A stretch of DNA of 64,000 nucleotides from Caenispirillum salinarum AK4 (GTDB taxonomy: Bacteria; Pseudomonadota; Alphaproteobacteria; Rhodospirillales; Rhodospirillaceae), in contig NZ_ANHY01000022.1 of the NCBI RefSeq assembly GCF_000315795.1, forward strand, positions 62,001-126,000, read 5' to 3'. This document shows, in pieces, positions 53,285 to 61,891 of the stretch (positions within the stretch are counted from its first letter, which is position 1; each line of letters starts with the position of its first letter). A program made the translations under genes and the position numbers. Below the pieces are notes generated by a model. That model saw only the letters and a program-made list of their open reading frames with translations, had not been told where the DNA came from and ran no database searches.

Positions 53285-56065
53285 ATGTTGAAGATTCGCA
53301 AGCCCCGCGCGGTCGTCGACCGCCGGGCCCTGGTCAGCCACCTGGAAGACATCGCCGCCGATCCGGCGCTCAAGAACCGCCAGCGCCGCCAGAAGGTGCT
53401 CGCCGCCTTCAAGGAGGCCCTGCGCCACGGCCACGACGAGGTCCGCCGCCGGTTCCTGGACGAGCACGGCCGCGGCGACCACTGCGTGCGGGAAAACTGC
53501 TATCTGGTCGACCAGCTGATCGTCACGCTGTTCGACTACACGGTCACCCATGTCTTCCCCACCGGCGTCAAGACCACCGGCGAGCACCTGGCCGTGCTGG
53601 CCGTCGGCGGCTATGGCCGACGCGAGCTGTCGCCGTTTTCCGACATCGACCTCTTGTTCCTGCTGCCCTACAAGAGCACGCCGTACTCCGAGCAGGTGGT
53701 GGAGTTCATGCTCTACATGCTGTGGGACCTGGGGCTGAAGGTCGGCCACGCCACCCGCAACGTGCAGGAGTGCATGCGCCAGGCCAAGGGCGACATCACC
53801 ATCCGCACCGCCATGCTGGAAAGCCGCCACCTGTGCGGCGACCGGCGCCTGTGGGACGACTTCCACCAGCGCTACCAGCAGGAAATCGTCGCCGGCACGG
53901 GCATGCACTTCGTCGAGCAGAAGCTGGCCGAGCGCGACGACCGACACGAACGCCTGGGCGACAGCCGTTACGTCCTCGAACCGAACGTCAAGGAGGACAA
54001 GGGGGGCCTGCGCGACCTGCACACGCTGTACTGGATCGCCAAGTATCTCTACGGCGTATCCGACATGCGGCAGCTGGCCGACATGGAGGTCTTGAGCGAC
54101 CAGGCCGCCACCAGCTTCATCAAGGCGCAGACCTTCCTGTGGTCGGTGCGCTGCGCCCTGCACTACCTGTCGGGCCGGCCGGAAGACCGCCTGACCTTCG
54201 ACATGCAATCCGCCGTCGCCGACGCGCTGGGCTACACAGACCGTGCCGGGGCCAGGGGCGTGGAGCGGTTCATGCGGCACTACTTCCTGGTCGCCAAGGA
54301 CGTGGGCGATCTGACGCGCATCTTCTGCGCGGTGCTGGAGGAGCGCAACCGGCGCCGCCCCGCCCTGCGCATGCCGGGCGCCTTCCGCAAGCGCAACCTG
54401 GAAGGTTTCGTGGTGGAGGGCAGCCGGATCGCCGTGCCCCGCGACGATGCCTTCGAGACAGAGCCCGTGCGGCTTCTGTCCATCTTCCATGTGGCGCAGA
54501 AGCACGGGCTGGACATCCACCCGGACACGTTACGGCTGGTCAACGACAACCTGCGTCTCGTGCGCTCCCTGCGCAGCGACCCCGAGGCCAACCGCCTGTT
54601 CGTCGAGATGCTCATCCACCCGCAGCACGCCGAGAGCACCCTGCGGCGGCTGAACGAGGCAGGCGTCTTCGGCCGGTTCATTCCCGATTTCGGCCGTGTC
54701 GTGGCGCAGATGCAGTACGACATGTACCACGTCTACACCACCGACGAGCACACCATCCGCGCCATCGGCATCCTCAACCGGATCGAGCAGGGCAAGCTGG
54801 CGACGGAACTGCCGCTGTCCACCCAACTGGTGCAGAAGGTGCAAAGCCGCCGGGCCCTCTATGTGGCGGTGCTGCTGCACGACATCGCCAAGGGACGCGG
54901 CGGCGACCACTCCGAACTGGGGGCCAAGGTCGCCACCAAGCTCTGTCCGCGCCTGGGCCTGACGCCCGAGGAGACGGAAACGGTGTCGTGGCTGGTGCTG
55001 CATCACCTGGACATGAGCCGCACCGCCTTCAAGCGCGATGTCGACGACCCCCAGACCATCCGCACCTTCGCCGACCTGGTGCAGAGCCCCGAGCGCCTGG
55101 AGCTGCTCACCCTGCTGACCTGCTGCGACATCCGCGCCGTCGGGCCGCAGGTGTGGAACAGCTGGAAGGGCACGCTGCTGCGCGAGTTGTTCTACCGCAC
55201 CGAGGATGCGCTGTCGGGCGGCCTGTCCGCCGGCTCCCGCGATGCCCGCGCCGCCCGCAAGCGTGAGGCCCTGCGCGAAAGCCTGGAGATCGCCGGCTGG
55301 AGCGCGCGCGACATCGAGGATCACCTGGCGCGCGGCTACCCCAGCTATTGGCTGACCTTCGACACGCAAAGCCAGCAGCGCCACGCCGAACTGATCCGCG
55401 ACGCCGAGGCCGCCGGGCGCCTGCTGACGGTGGACGTCTGCACCGATGAAATCCGCGGCGTCACCGACGTCACCATCTACACCGCCGACCATCCGGGCCT
55501 GTTCTCCAAGATCACCGGGGCCATGTCGCTGTCGGGCGTGACCATTGTCGACGCCAAGATCATGACGCTGACCACCGGCATGGCGCTGGACGTCTTCTCG
55601 GTCCAGGACAACGACGGCACCGCGGTCACCGACGAGGACAAGCTCGACCGGCTGGCACGCATCATCGAGAACGCACTGTCGGGCAAGATCTGGCTGGAAA
55701 AGGAACTGGCGGCCAAGCCCTCGGGGCTGCCCAGCCGCACCCGCGTCTTCAAGGTGCCGCCGCGCGTGGTGGTCGACAACACCGCGTCCAAGACCTACAC
55801 GGTGATCGAGGTCAACGGCCGCGACCGGCCGGGCTTCCTCTACGACGTGACGGCGGCGCTCACCCGCTGCGGCCTGCAAATCCATTCCGCCCAGGTCACG
55901 ACGTTTGGCGAGCGCGTGGTGGACGTCTTCTACGTCAAGGACGTCTTCGGCATGAAGATCGAGCACGAAGGCAAGCTGAAGCAGGTCCGCGAGACGCTCA
56001 TGGACACGCTGAACGGCGAGGTCGCGCGATCCGTCGCGGCGCGCAAGAAGGAAGCGGCGGAGTAG
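53285..56065 (+). CDS. glnD: [Protein-PII] uridylyltransferase / uridylyl-removing enzyme
   Basis: GlnD adds UMP to PII proteins when glutamine is low and removes it when glutamine is high, the entry point of nitrogen control. All domains are present in 926 residues: the nucleotidyltransferase (about 80-240) with LAVGGYGRRELSPFSDIDLL; the HD phosphohydrolase domain (about 480-600) with VAVLLHDIAKGRGGDHSELG; and two C-terminal ACT domains (about 735-815, TIYTADHPGLFSKITGAM; and about 850-925, IEVNGRDRPGFLYDVTAAL), which sense glutamine. The ATG at 53285 has GAGGGG upstream. No PII gene lies in the window. Confidence 0.97.
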   Translation: MLKIRKPRAVVDRRALVSHLEDIAADPALKNRQRRQKVLAAFKEALRHGHDEVRRRFLDEHGRGDHCVRENCYLVDQLIVTLFDYTVTHVFPTGVKTTGEHLAVLAVGGYGRRELSPFSDIDLLFLLPYKSTPYSEQVVEFMLYMLWDLGLKVGHATRNVQECMRQAKGDITIRTAMLESRHLCGDRRLWDDFHQRYQQEIVAGTGMHFVEQKLAERDDRHERLGDSRYVLEPNVKEDKGGLRDLHTLYWIAKYLYGVSDMRQLADMEVLSDQAATSFIKAQTFLWSVRCALHYLSGRPEDRLTFDMQSAVADALGYTDRAGARGVERFMRHYFLVAKDVGDLTRIFCAVLEERNRRRPALRMPGAFRKRNLEGFVVEGSRIAVPRDDAFETEPVRLLSIFHVAQKHGLDIHPDTLRLVNDNLRLVRSLRSDPEANRLFVEMLIHPQHAESTLRRLNEAGVFGRFIPDFGRVVAQMQYDMYHVYTTDEHTIRAIGILNRIEQGKLATELPLSTQLVQKVQSRRALYVAVLLHDIAKGRGGDHSELGAKVATKLCPRLGLTPEETETVSWLVLHHLDMSRTAFKRDVDDPQTIRTFADLVQSPERLELLTLLTCCDIRAVGPQVWNSWKGTLLRELFYRTEDALSGGLSAGSRDARAARKREALRESLEIAGWSARDIEDHLARGYPSYWLTFDTQSQQRHAELIRDAEAAGRLLTVDVCTDEIRGVTDVTIYTADHPGLFSKITGAMSLSGVTIVDAKIMTLTTGMALDVFSVQDNDGTAVTDEDKLDRLARIIENALSGKIWLEKELAAKPSGLPSRTRVFKVPPRVVVDNTASKTYTVIEVNGRDRPGFLYDVTAALTRCGLQIHSAQVTTFGERVVDVFYVKDVFGMKIEHEGKLKQVRETLMDTLNGEVARSVAARKKEAAE

Positions 56066-56139
56066 GCCGGGTTCCGCACGCCGCATCGCGCTGGCACGCG
56101 ATAAAAGGATGCGGGGAGTGACGGCCCCTCGCGCTTCCG

Positions 56140-56787
56140 TTATTGGGAGGGCGGAGCGGAACGGTCGGGACGGCGCGCCAGAACTCTGCCGCTGGCTTCA
56201 TCCACAATGACGGCAGGCAGCAAGGCTCTCTCAAGGTGGATCGGCTTGATGGCCGCCAACTTTTTCTTTCCGACGAGCTTGCCCATCTCCTTACTGTGGC
56301 GGAGGTTGGGCGGCGCGATGACCTTGATGGACTTTTGTGGGAAGTGCTCCAGGACCATCCTGATGGCCGGCGTGAGGTCGCTGTCCCGGCTGACCACGAA
56401 GGCCTCGTCGTAGACGTTCTGAAACGCGTCGCGCAGAAGGTAAAGCGCGATGTTTACGTCCGTTTCCTTCTCTTCGTGACCAACCCAGGCTGCGCCACAG
56501 GTCCGGCAGCCGCGATCCTTTTCCTTGAACTGGCCCAGGACCGGCGTAGCCCCCGACTGCTCAAGCGCCGCAACATACTGTTCATGACGGGCATGAGCCA
56601 CGGGAAGCCACGTGGCAAAGGCAGAAAAGTAGTAGACGCGCACGAGGTCGTGCACGGCCGGATCCGTAAAATTCGTCATCAGCCGCCGCAAATCCATCCA
56701 TTTCAGATGCGGACGGTGCAGCTTGTCGATGGCATGGTAGAGATTGAAACCGTCCACAAAGACGGCGATCCGACGCCGAGCGCTCAT
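56140..56787 (-). CDS. NYN domain protein (PIN-like nuclease fold)
   Basis: A 215-residue NYN/LabA-like protein. The acidic active-site pattern of PIN-like RNases is present: RRIAVFVDGFNLYHAIDKL, EKETDVNIALYLLRDAF and AFVVSRDSDLTPAIRMVLEH. A CRTC pair (GCRTCGAAW) may help bind a metal. The C-terminal part is basic (VGKKKLAAIKP), suiting RNA binding. The target is unknown. The ATG at 56787 has GGGGGGA upstream. Base composition looks clearly less GC-rich than the neighbours, and a strong terminator stands directly before the gene, so recent acquisition is plausible. Confidence 0.85.
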   Translation of the reverse strand: MSARRRIAVFVDGFNLYHAIDKLHRPHLKWMDLRRLMTNFTDPAVHDLVRVYYFSAFATWLPVAHARHEQYVAALEQSGATPVLGQFKEKDRGCRTCGAAWVGHEEKETDVNIALYLLRDAFQNVYDEAFVVSRDSDLTPAIRMVLEHFPQKSIKVIAPPNLRHSKEMGKLVGKKKLAAIKPIHLERALLPAVIVDEASGRVLARRPDRSAPPSQ

Positions 56788-56806
56788 TCCGTCCCCCCAC
56801 GAAATG

Positions 56807-56832
56807 AAAACCCCCGAGCCGAAGCCCGGGGG
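56807..56832 (-). terminator. Rho-independent terminator after the DUF938 gene
   Basis: On the minus strand a nine-pair stem with one mismatch (GGGGG/CCCCC outer part, TTCG loop) is followed by TTTT. It lies 100 bases beyond the DUF938 stop and only 20 bases before the NYN start codon. Confidence 0.7.
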
Positions 56833-56931
56833 AGGCGCCGAGGCCGAGGCCCCGACGGGATTAATAACCAATATATAGCGTCAGGACCGACTCGGCACAA
56901 TACCGATTTTTAGGCGAGTCGATCCTCCCCT

Positions 56932-57546
56932 TCACCCCCGCCGGAACACCACCGTCAGGTTGTTCGCCGGCATCTCCACCGTCTCCGGGGTGGAGAATCC
57001 TGCGCCGGCCGCCATGTCCGCCACGTCGTCGAGGTTTCGGATGCCGAACGACGGGTTCTGCGCCTTCAGCCAGTTGTCGAACGCCGCATTGCTCTCCGAC
57101 GTGTGCACGCCGCCCACGCGGAACGGCCCGTAGAGCACCAGCGGCGCGCCCCGCGGCAGCACCACCGCCGCGCCTTGCAGCAGGGCCGGCGTGCATTCGG
57201 GCGGGCTGATGTGGATCATGTTGATGCAGACCACCGCATCGGCCGCATCCACAGGCCAGGGTCGCGCCGTCACGTCCAGGGCCACGGCCGGGCGCAGGGT
57301 CTCCGGCCCCTCGGCCTCCGCCCAGGCGTCGACGCTGGCCCGGGCGGAGGCGTCGACGTCGGTCGGCTGCCATGTCAGGCCCGGCAGCGCGCGTGAGAAG
57401 AACACCGCGTGCTCGCCGGTGCCGCTGGCGATCTCCAGCACGAGACCGCGCGCCGGCAGCACGCGTTGCAGCACGGAAAGAATGGGCTCGCGGTTGCGCG
57501 CCGTTGCCGGGGCGCTCCGCCTGGCATCTTGCGGGGGCGTTGTCAT
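56932..57546 (-). CDS. DUF938 SAM-dependent methyltransferase-like protein
   Basis: A 204-residue class I methyltransferase-like protein of the DUF938 family. SAM motif I is VLEIASGTGEHAVFFSRALP, followed by TWQPTDVD, DAVVCINMIHISP and LVLYGPFRVGGVHTSESNAA. The catalytic role and substrate are unknown. The ATG at 57546 precedes TTPPQDARRSAPATARNREP, a family-typical start. It is divergent from the TerB-like gene, 98 bases apart. Confidence 0.88.
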   Translation of the reverse strand: MTTPPQDARRSAPATARNREPILSVLQRVLPARGLVLEIASGTGEHAVFFSRALPGLTWQPTDVDASARASVDAWAEAEGPETLRPAVALDVTARPWPVDAADAVVCINMIHISPPECTPALLQGAAVVLPRGAPLVLYGPFRVGGVHTSESNAAFDNWLKAQNPSFGIRNLDDVADMAAGAGFSTPETVEMPANNLTVVFRRG

Positions 57547-57644
57547 GGTGTTTAAGTGACGCTTCCTTTCGCCGAAGGCAAGATGTCGTCCGCGACCGGA
57601 CCGGCCGCTTGCATCCTCCACGCATCAACCACACGTGGACTATC

Positions 57645-58106
57645 ATGCTTGGCAAACTGAAAGACCTGTTGTTTTCCGCCTCCGAGGCCGATGCCCGCGC
57701 CGCCGATCACGACGACGTGGCCGTCGCCGCCGCCGCCGTCATGGTGGAAACGGCAACGCTCGACGGCACCTTCGACGAGGACGAGCGCGCCAGCATTCTC
57801 GGCCTGCTGCAGCGCCGGTTCCAGCTGTCGGATGCCGACGCCCGCGAACTGCTGGCCGAGGCCGAGGCCGAACAGCAGGACACCAACGAGCTGTACGCCT
57901 TCACCCGCGCCATCAAGGACCACTTCGACCACGACCAGCGCGTCGAGATGGTGGAAATGCTGTGGGAGGTGGTGTACGCCGACGGCGTCGCACACGACTT
58001 CGAGACCAACCTCATGCGCCGAGTCTGCGGCCTTCTGTACGTGGAGGACGCGGAAAGCGGCGCCGCCCGCAAACGGGTGCTGGACCGCCTGGGCCTGTCG
58101 TCCTAG
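57645..58106 (+). CDS. TerB-like (tellurite-resistance family) protein
   Basis: A 153-residue helical protein of the TerB-like family: VAAAAVMVETATLDGTFDED with acidic metal-site residues, and VEMLWEVVYADGVAHDFETN at the second site. TerB proteins bind divalent metals and appear in stress or phage-defence clusters, but isolated copies like this one are common in alphaproteobacteria with unknown role. No other ter gene is nearby. The ferredoxin gene follows 66 bases later on the same strand. Confidence 0.85.
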   Translation: MLGKLKDLLFSASEADARAADHDDVAVAAAAVMVETATLDGTFDEDERASILGLLQRRFQLSDADARELLAEAEAEQQDTNELYAFTRAIKDHFDHDQRVEMVEMLWEVVYADGVAHDFETNLMRRVCGLLYVEDAESGAARKRVLDRLGLSS

Positions 58107-58172
58107 AAAGAGGGCCATCGGCCAAACCACATTGTCCCCGCCGGACGCGCTTAAACCGGAGTTGATGAACCC

Positions 58173-58508
58173 ATGACCTACGTCGTCACCGAGAACTGCA
58201 TCAAGTGCAAGTACACCGACTGCGTCGAGGTGTGCCCGGTGGACTGTTTCTACGAAGGCGAGAACATGCTCGTCATCAATCCGGACGAGTGCATCGACTG
58301 CGGCGTGTGCGAGCCCGAATGCCCGGCCGAGGCCATCTTCCCCGACTCCGAGGACATCGCGCAGAAGTGGGCGGAACAGAACCGCGAGTATTCGGAAAAG
58401 TGGCCCAACATCACGCGCCAGAAGGACCCGCTGCCCGACGCCGACGAATGGAAGGACAAGCCCGGCAAGGCCGAGATGCTGTCCGAGACGCCGGGCTCTG
58501 GCGACTGA
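58173..58508 (+). CDS. fdxA: 7Fe ferredoxin FdxA
   Basis: A 111-residue ferredoxin of the Azotobacter-type [3Fe-4S][4Fe-4S] group. The two cluster motifs are [18 protein letters not shown] and [17 protein letters not shown]. The long C-terminal extension ([20 protein letters not shown]) is characteristic of FdxA. It transfers electrons in the cytoplasm; the partner is unknown. A hairpin terminator follows at 58541-58571. Confidence 0.95.
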   Translation: MTYVVTENCIKCKYTDCVEVCPVDCFYEGENMLVINPDECIDCGVCEPECPAEAIFPDSEDIAQKWAEQNREYSEKWPNITRQKDPLPDADEWKDKPGKAEMLSETPGSGD

Positions 58509-58967
58509 GATCGAGTCGCACTACATATCCCGCACGGCAAGAACGGGGCGGCCGGAAACGGCGGCCCCGTTCGGCGTCCGGGACTCGGGGGAATCCCGCC
58601 GCTCCCGGGGCGGGCCTCGGTGTTGCGCTTTTTTTACCTGTCTCGGGTCCCCAAAACGTGGTATACCCTAGCGGTCCGCTGGTTCCATCCGGCGGCACTT
58701 TTTTTGAGGGTCCGACCCCAGTGCGGGATTGAGAGAGAGAACGCTTCGCCGGACCCCGCATCAGCTACGGATACGGGCGCACGCCCGCCCGGACACTGAC
58801 AGCCATGCCGCGCAACCCGGCCGGTGCGCGGCGGTGGACGCCCGTTTCGTTGCGCGTCCATTCACCTCGGAAGCCGGCCATGATCACGGCCACGCGGTCG
58901 CGACCGGAGACGCAAGGGCTCCGGCGGCCGCCTCGGCAGGTCTTGACGGGAAGAGAAGAAGAGAAAC
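58509..58967. other. 459-base spacer between fdxA and carD
   Basis: It contains the fdxA terminator (58541-58571). A TATACC at 58662-58667 might be a -10 element for carD, but no convincing -35 was found. A poly-T tract at 58628-58635, a second at 58699-58706, and a GA-repeat at 58732-58741 are present. No gene-like frame was accepted. The long leader suggests regulated carD expression. Confidence 0.5.
58541..58571 (+). terminator. Hairpin terminator of fdxA
   Basis: GAACGGGG pairs with CCCCGTTC, with further partial pairing around a GAAA loop. There is no clear T tract, so strength is uncertain. Confidence 0.6.
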
Positions 58968-59465
58968 ATGACGAACCAAGTGCCTTTCACGGCTGGCGAC
59001 TTTGTCGTCTACCCCGCGCACGGCGTCGGCAAGGTTCTGGAAGTGGAGAAGCAGACGATCGCCGGCCATGAGCTGGAGCTGTTCGTCGTCAGCTTCGAGC
59101 GCGAGCGCATGACGCTGCGCATTCCGGTGACCAAGGCCAAGACCTCGGGCCTGCGCAAGCTGTCGACCAAGAAGGCCATGGACTCCGCGCTGACCACCCT
59201 GAAGGGCCGCGCCCGCGTGAAGCGCGCCATGTGGAGCCGCCGCGCGCAGGAATACGAAGCCAAGATCATCTCGGGCGACCCGGTCGCCATCGCCGAGGTG
59301 GTGCGCGACCTGCACCGCTCCGCCACCCAGCCGGAGCAGTCCTTCAGCGAGCGCCAGATCTACGAACAGGCGCTGGAGCGCCTGTCCCACGAACTGGCCG
59401 CGGTCGAGCAGATCGAGCCCGAGGCCGCCACGGAGAAGCTGGAAAAGCTGCTGACGGCCGCCTGA
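58968..59465 (+). CDS. carD: CarD/CdnL family RNA polymerase-binding regulator
   Basis: A 165-residue CarD-CdnL protein. The N-terminal RNA-polymerase-interacting domain (about 5-65) reads TAGDFVVYPAHGVGKVLEVE; the C-terminal helical DNA-binding part follows from LRKLSTKKAMDSALTTLKG through MWSRRAQEYEAKIISGDP. CarD/CdnL binds the RNA polymerase beta subunit and stabilises open complexes, especially at rRNA promoters; this role is known from other bacteria including Caulobacter. The ATG at 58968 follows an AGAAGAAGAGA purine tract. A strong terminator follows. Confidence 0.94.
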   Translation: MTNQVPFTAGDFVVYPAHGVGKVLEVEKQTIAGHELELFVVSFERERMTLRIPVTKAKTSGLRKLSTKKAMDSALTTLKGRARVKRAMWSRRAQEYEAKIISGDPVAIAEVVRDLHRSATQPEQSFSERQIYEQALERLSHELAAVEQIEPEAATEKLEKLLTAA

Positions 59466-59487
59466 GCCGCCCGACGGACCCGAACGC

Positions 59488-59530
59488 GAAACCGCCCGCC
59501 CTGGGAGACCGGGGCGGGCGGTTTCTTTTT
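59488..59530 (+). terminator. Rho-independent terminator of carD
   Basis: GAAACCGCCCGCCC (59488-59501) pairs with GGGCGGGCGGTTTC (59512-59525) and is followed by TTTTT. One of the strongest terminators in the window. Confidence 0.9.
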
Positions 59531-59545
59531 GCGCGGGCTGGCGGG

Positions 59546-59836
59546 GTGCGGCGAGGCCACGAAGGGACGAAGACCACGAAGCCGGTGTGCTGGCGGATGG
59601 GCTGCGGCTTCATTGGCTGGCAGGTGTTATGGAACCACCAAGACACCAAGGCACCAAGACACCAAGGCAAAGGCGCGCCATCCTCTTTCCGGCCGGGGCC
59701 TTGGCCCGGCCTGAGAGGAAGGGTGATGACCAAGGAGCCGGGGGAGCGCGAGGGAGCCCGCGGCTCCCTCGCAATAACCATTGCGGCGCAGCCGCGAAGC
59801 CTTGGTGGCCTTCGTCCCTTTGTGGCCTCGCCGCAC
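59546..59836. mobile_element. 291-base MITE-like element with 36-base terminal inverted repeats
   Basis: The left end (59546-59581, starting GTGCGGCGAGGCCAC) and the right end (59801-59836) are inverted copies that agree at 33 of 36 positions. Inside lie a tandem repeat (59636-59667), a long hairpin (59681-59719) and a perfect 11-base hairpin (GCGAGGGAGCC-CGC-GGCTCCCTCGC, 59748-59772). There is no coding capacity. Target-site duplication was not evident. Confidence 0.65.
59636..59667 (+). repeat. Tandem 16-base repeat
   Basis: CACCAAGACACCAAGG occurs twice in a row without change; each unit is itself a near-duplicate of an 8-base CACCAAGR motif, giving four copies. Confidence 0.85.
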
Positions 59837-59877
59837 AAAGCCACCGGAGCCTGCCATCCCCCCCGCGCGCCCCCACG

Positions 59878-59914
59878 AAAAAAGGCCGCCACCCCATGCG
59901 GAACGGCGGCCTTT
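59878..59914 (-). terminator. Rho-independent terminator of the aapJQMP operon
   Basis: AAAGGCCGCC (59881-59890) pairs with GGCGGCCTTT (59905-59914) over a 14-base loop. Read on the minus strand it ends in a run of six T, 20 bases past the aapP stop. Confidence 0.85.
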
Positions 59915-59933
59915 CCCGTTGGCGAACGCCCGA

Positions 59934-60746
59934 TCAGTGCTGGATGATCTGGCTGAGGAACTGCCGGGTGCGCTCTTCCTGCGGGTTGGCGAACAGCTCC
60001 TTGGGGCTGTTCTTCTCCACGATCTGGCCGTCGGCCATGAAGACCACCGTGTCGGCGACCGAGCGGGCGAAGCCCATCTCGTGGGTGACGCAGATCATGG
60101 TCATGCCTTCCTGGGCCAACTCCACCATGACGTCGAGCACCTCCTTGATCATTTCCGGATCAAGGGCGGAGGTGGGTTCGTCGAACAGCATGATGGACGG
60201 CTTCATGCACAGCGACCGCGCGATGGCGACACGCTGCTGCTGGCCGCCCGACAACTGGCCGGGGTACTTGGAGGCCTGCTCGGGGATCTTCACGCGCTCC
60301 AGGTAGTACATGGCCGTATCCACGGCTTCCTTCCGGGGCGTCTTGTTCACCCAGATGGGGCCGAGGATCAGGTTTTCCAGCACGGTCAGGTGCGGGAACA
60401 GGTTGAAGCTCTGGAACACCATGCCGACGTCCTTGCGGATGGCCTCGATGGCCTTGACGTCGTTGGTCAGCGTCACGCCGTTGACGATGATGTCGCCCTG
60501 CTGGTGTTCCTCCAGCCGGTTGATGCAGCGGATCACGGTGGACTTGCCCGAGCCCGACGGGCCGCAGACGACCACGCGCTCGCCGCGGCGGACATCCAGG
60601 TTGATGTCCTTCAGGACGTGGAAGTGGCCGAACCACTTGTTCACGTTGTCCAGGCGGATGACCACTTCCTCGCCCATGGCGGGCGTCTTCGGCGCATCCA
60701 CCGACGGTTCGACGGTGGTCTGGGTGGGTTCGATTCCGTTGCTCAT
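59934..60746 (-). CDS. aapP: General L-amino acid ABC transporter, ATP-binding subunit
   Basis: The 270-residue ATPase of the Aap importer. Walker A is GPSGSGKSTVIRCINRLE, the Q loop is VFQSFNLFPHL, the signature is LSGGQQQRVAIARSL and Walker B is IMLFDEPTSALD, ending with the H loop THEMGFAR. It powers uptake of several L-amino acids through AapQ and AapM. The ATG at 60746 overlaps the aapM stop (ATGA). The first 25 residues are a non-conserved extension, so an internal ATG at 60674 is a minor alternative. Confidence 0.95.
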   Translation of the reverse strand: MSNGIEPTQTTVEPSVDAPKTPAMGEEVVIRLDNVNKWFGHFHVLKDINLDVRRGERVVVCGPSGSGKSTVIRCINRLEEHQQGDIIVNGVTLTNDVKAIEAIRKDVGMVFQSFNLFPHLTVLENLILGPIWVNKTPRKEAVDTAMYYLERVKIPEQASKYPGQLSGGQQQRVAIARSLCMKPSIMLFDEPTSALDPEMIKEVLDVMVELAQEGMTMICVTHEMGFARSVADTVVFMADGQIVEKNSPKELFANPQEERTRQFLSQIIQH

Positions 60747-61891
60747 CGACGGGTCCCCGCGTTGAGACGGCGCTCCAGGAACTGGCTGTAGCGCGACATG
60801 AAGAAGGCGAAGCTGAAGTACAGGATGGCGGCGAAGATGTAGCTCTCGGCGTAGAACTGGCGCCATTCCGGGTCGGCCAAGGCGGTCTTGGCGCTGGTCA
60901 GCAGGTCAAAGAGGCCGATGATGATGACCAGCGACGTGTCCTTGAACGTCGAGATGAACTGGTTCACCAGCGGCGGAATGACGATGCGCAGCGCCTGCGG
61001 CAGGACGATCAGCCGCGTCTTCTGCCAATAGCTGAGGCCCAGGCTGTCGGCGGCCTCGTACTGTCCGCGCGGCAGCGATTGCAGGCCGCCGCGGATGGCT
61101 TCGGCCAGATAGGCCGAGGTGAACAGCATGATGCCGACGATGGCGCGCAGCAGCTTGTCCACGGTCACGCCCTCGGGCATGAACAGCGGGAACATGATCG
61201 ACGCCATGAACAGCACCGAAATCAGCGGCACGCCGCGGATCAGCTCGATGAAGGTGACGCAGATGGTCTTGATGGCCGGCAGGTTCGACCGTCGCCCCAG
61301 CGCCAGCAGCACGGCCAGCGGGAAGGCCAGGCCGATGCCCGTCACCGACAGGATCAGGGTCAGCGGCACGCCGCCCCACTGGGTGTTGTCGACATAGGTC
61401 ATGCCGAACACGCCACCGTACATCAGCACGCCGCAGACCGTCAGCACCACGGCCCACAGCGGGATCAGCCACTTGGACCAGAACGGCGGGTAGCAGCTGG
61501 CCGCCAGCGCCGCGATGAACAGCACGACGGCCGTCATGGGACGCCACTGCTCGTCGAACGGATAGAGGCCGAACAGGATGAAGCGGTGCTTCTGCTCGAC
61601 GAAGGCCCAGCAGGCGCCGGCGCCGTCCACCTTACAGGCGTCGGGGGTGTCCGACGACCAGATGGCCGACAGGAACGCCCAGTCGAGGAAGGGCGGAATG
61701 ATCAGCCACAGCAGGTACAGGCAGACCAGCGTGGCGATGGTGTTGGGGATGGAGCTGAACAGATGCTTCTTTGTCCAGCCCAGCATGTCCCACACGCGCT
61801 GGGTCGGATGGCCCGCCGTGGGCTCGTCCGGTTCCTCGATGTGCGTGTAGGCGGGGTTGCGCGCATCGCGCTCTTCCTGGCGCATCACCAT
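60743..61891 (-). CDS. aapM: General L-amino acid ABC transporter, permease AapM
   Basis: A 382-residue inner-membrane permease of the His/Glu family. Hydrophobic segments are frequent, and the EAA loop reads EAADSLGLSYWQKTRLIVLP. A soluble insert (about 90-125, DACKVDGAGACWAFVEQKHR) with two Cys lies between early segments, as in other AapM/BztC proteins. It pairs with AapQ to form the channel. Its ATG at 61891 overlaps the aapQ TGA by one base, and GAGGGGGG precedes it. Confidence 0.94.
   Translation of the reverse strand: MVMRQEERDARNPAYTHIEEPDEPTAGHPTQRVWDMLGWTKKHLFSSIPNTIATLVCLYLLWLIIPPFLDWAFLSAIWSSDTPDACKVDGAGACWAFVEQKHRFILFGLYPFDEQWRPMTAVVLFIAALAASCYPPFWSKWLIPLWAVVLTVCGVLMYGGVFGMTYVDNTQWGGVPLTLILSVTGIGLAFPLAVLLALGRRSNLPAIKTICVTFIELIRGVPLISVLFMASIMFPLFMPEGVTVDKLLRAIVGIMLFTSAYLAEAIRGGLQSLPRGQYEAADSLGLSYWQKTRLIVLPQALRIVIPPLVNQFISTFKDTSLVIIIGLFDLLTSAKTALADPEWRQFYAESYIFAAILYFSFAFFMSRYSQFLERRLNAGTRR

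Larger units (their letters stand above)
59466..59933. other. 468-base spacer with carD and aapP terminators and a large repeat element
   Basis: No gene. From left to right: the carD terminator (59488-59530), the inverted-repeat element with internal tandem repeats (59546-59836), and the minus-strand terminator of the aap operon (59878-59914). Confidence 0.7.

Noticed and set aside
57645-58106. A tellurite-resistance or phage-defence ter cluster
   Set aside because: Only a single TerB-like gene is present, with no terC, terD, terZ or associated genes.
59636-59667. Possible CRISPR-like repeats
   Set aside because: Only two directly adjacent 16-base units without spacers, inside an inverted-repeat element, and no cas genes in the window.
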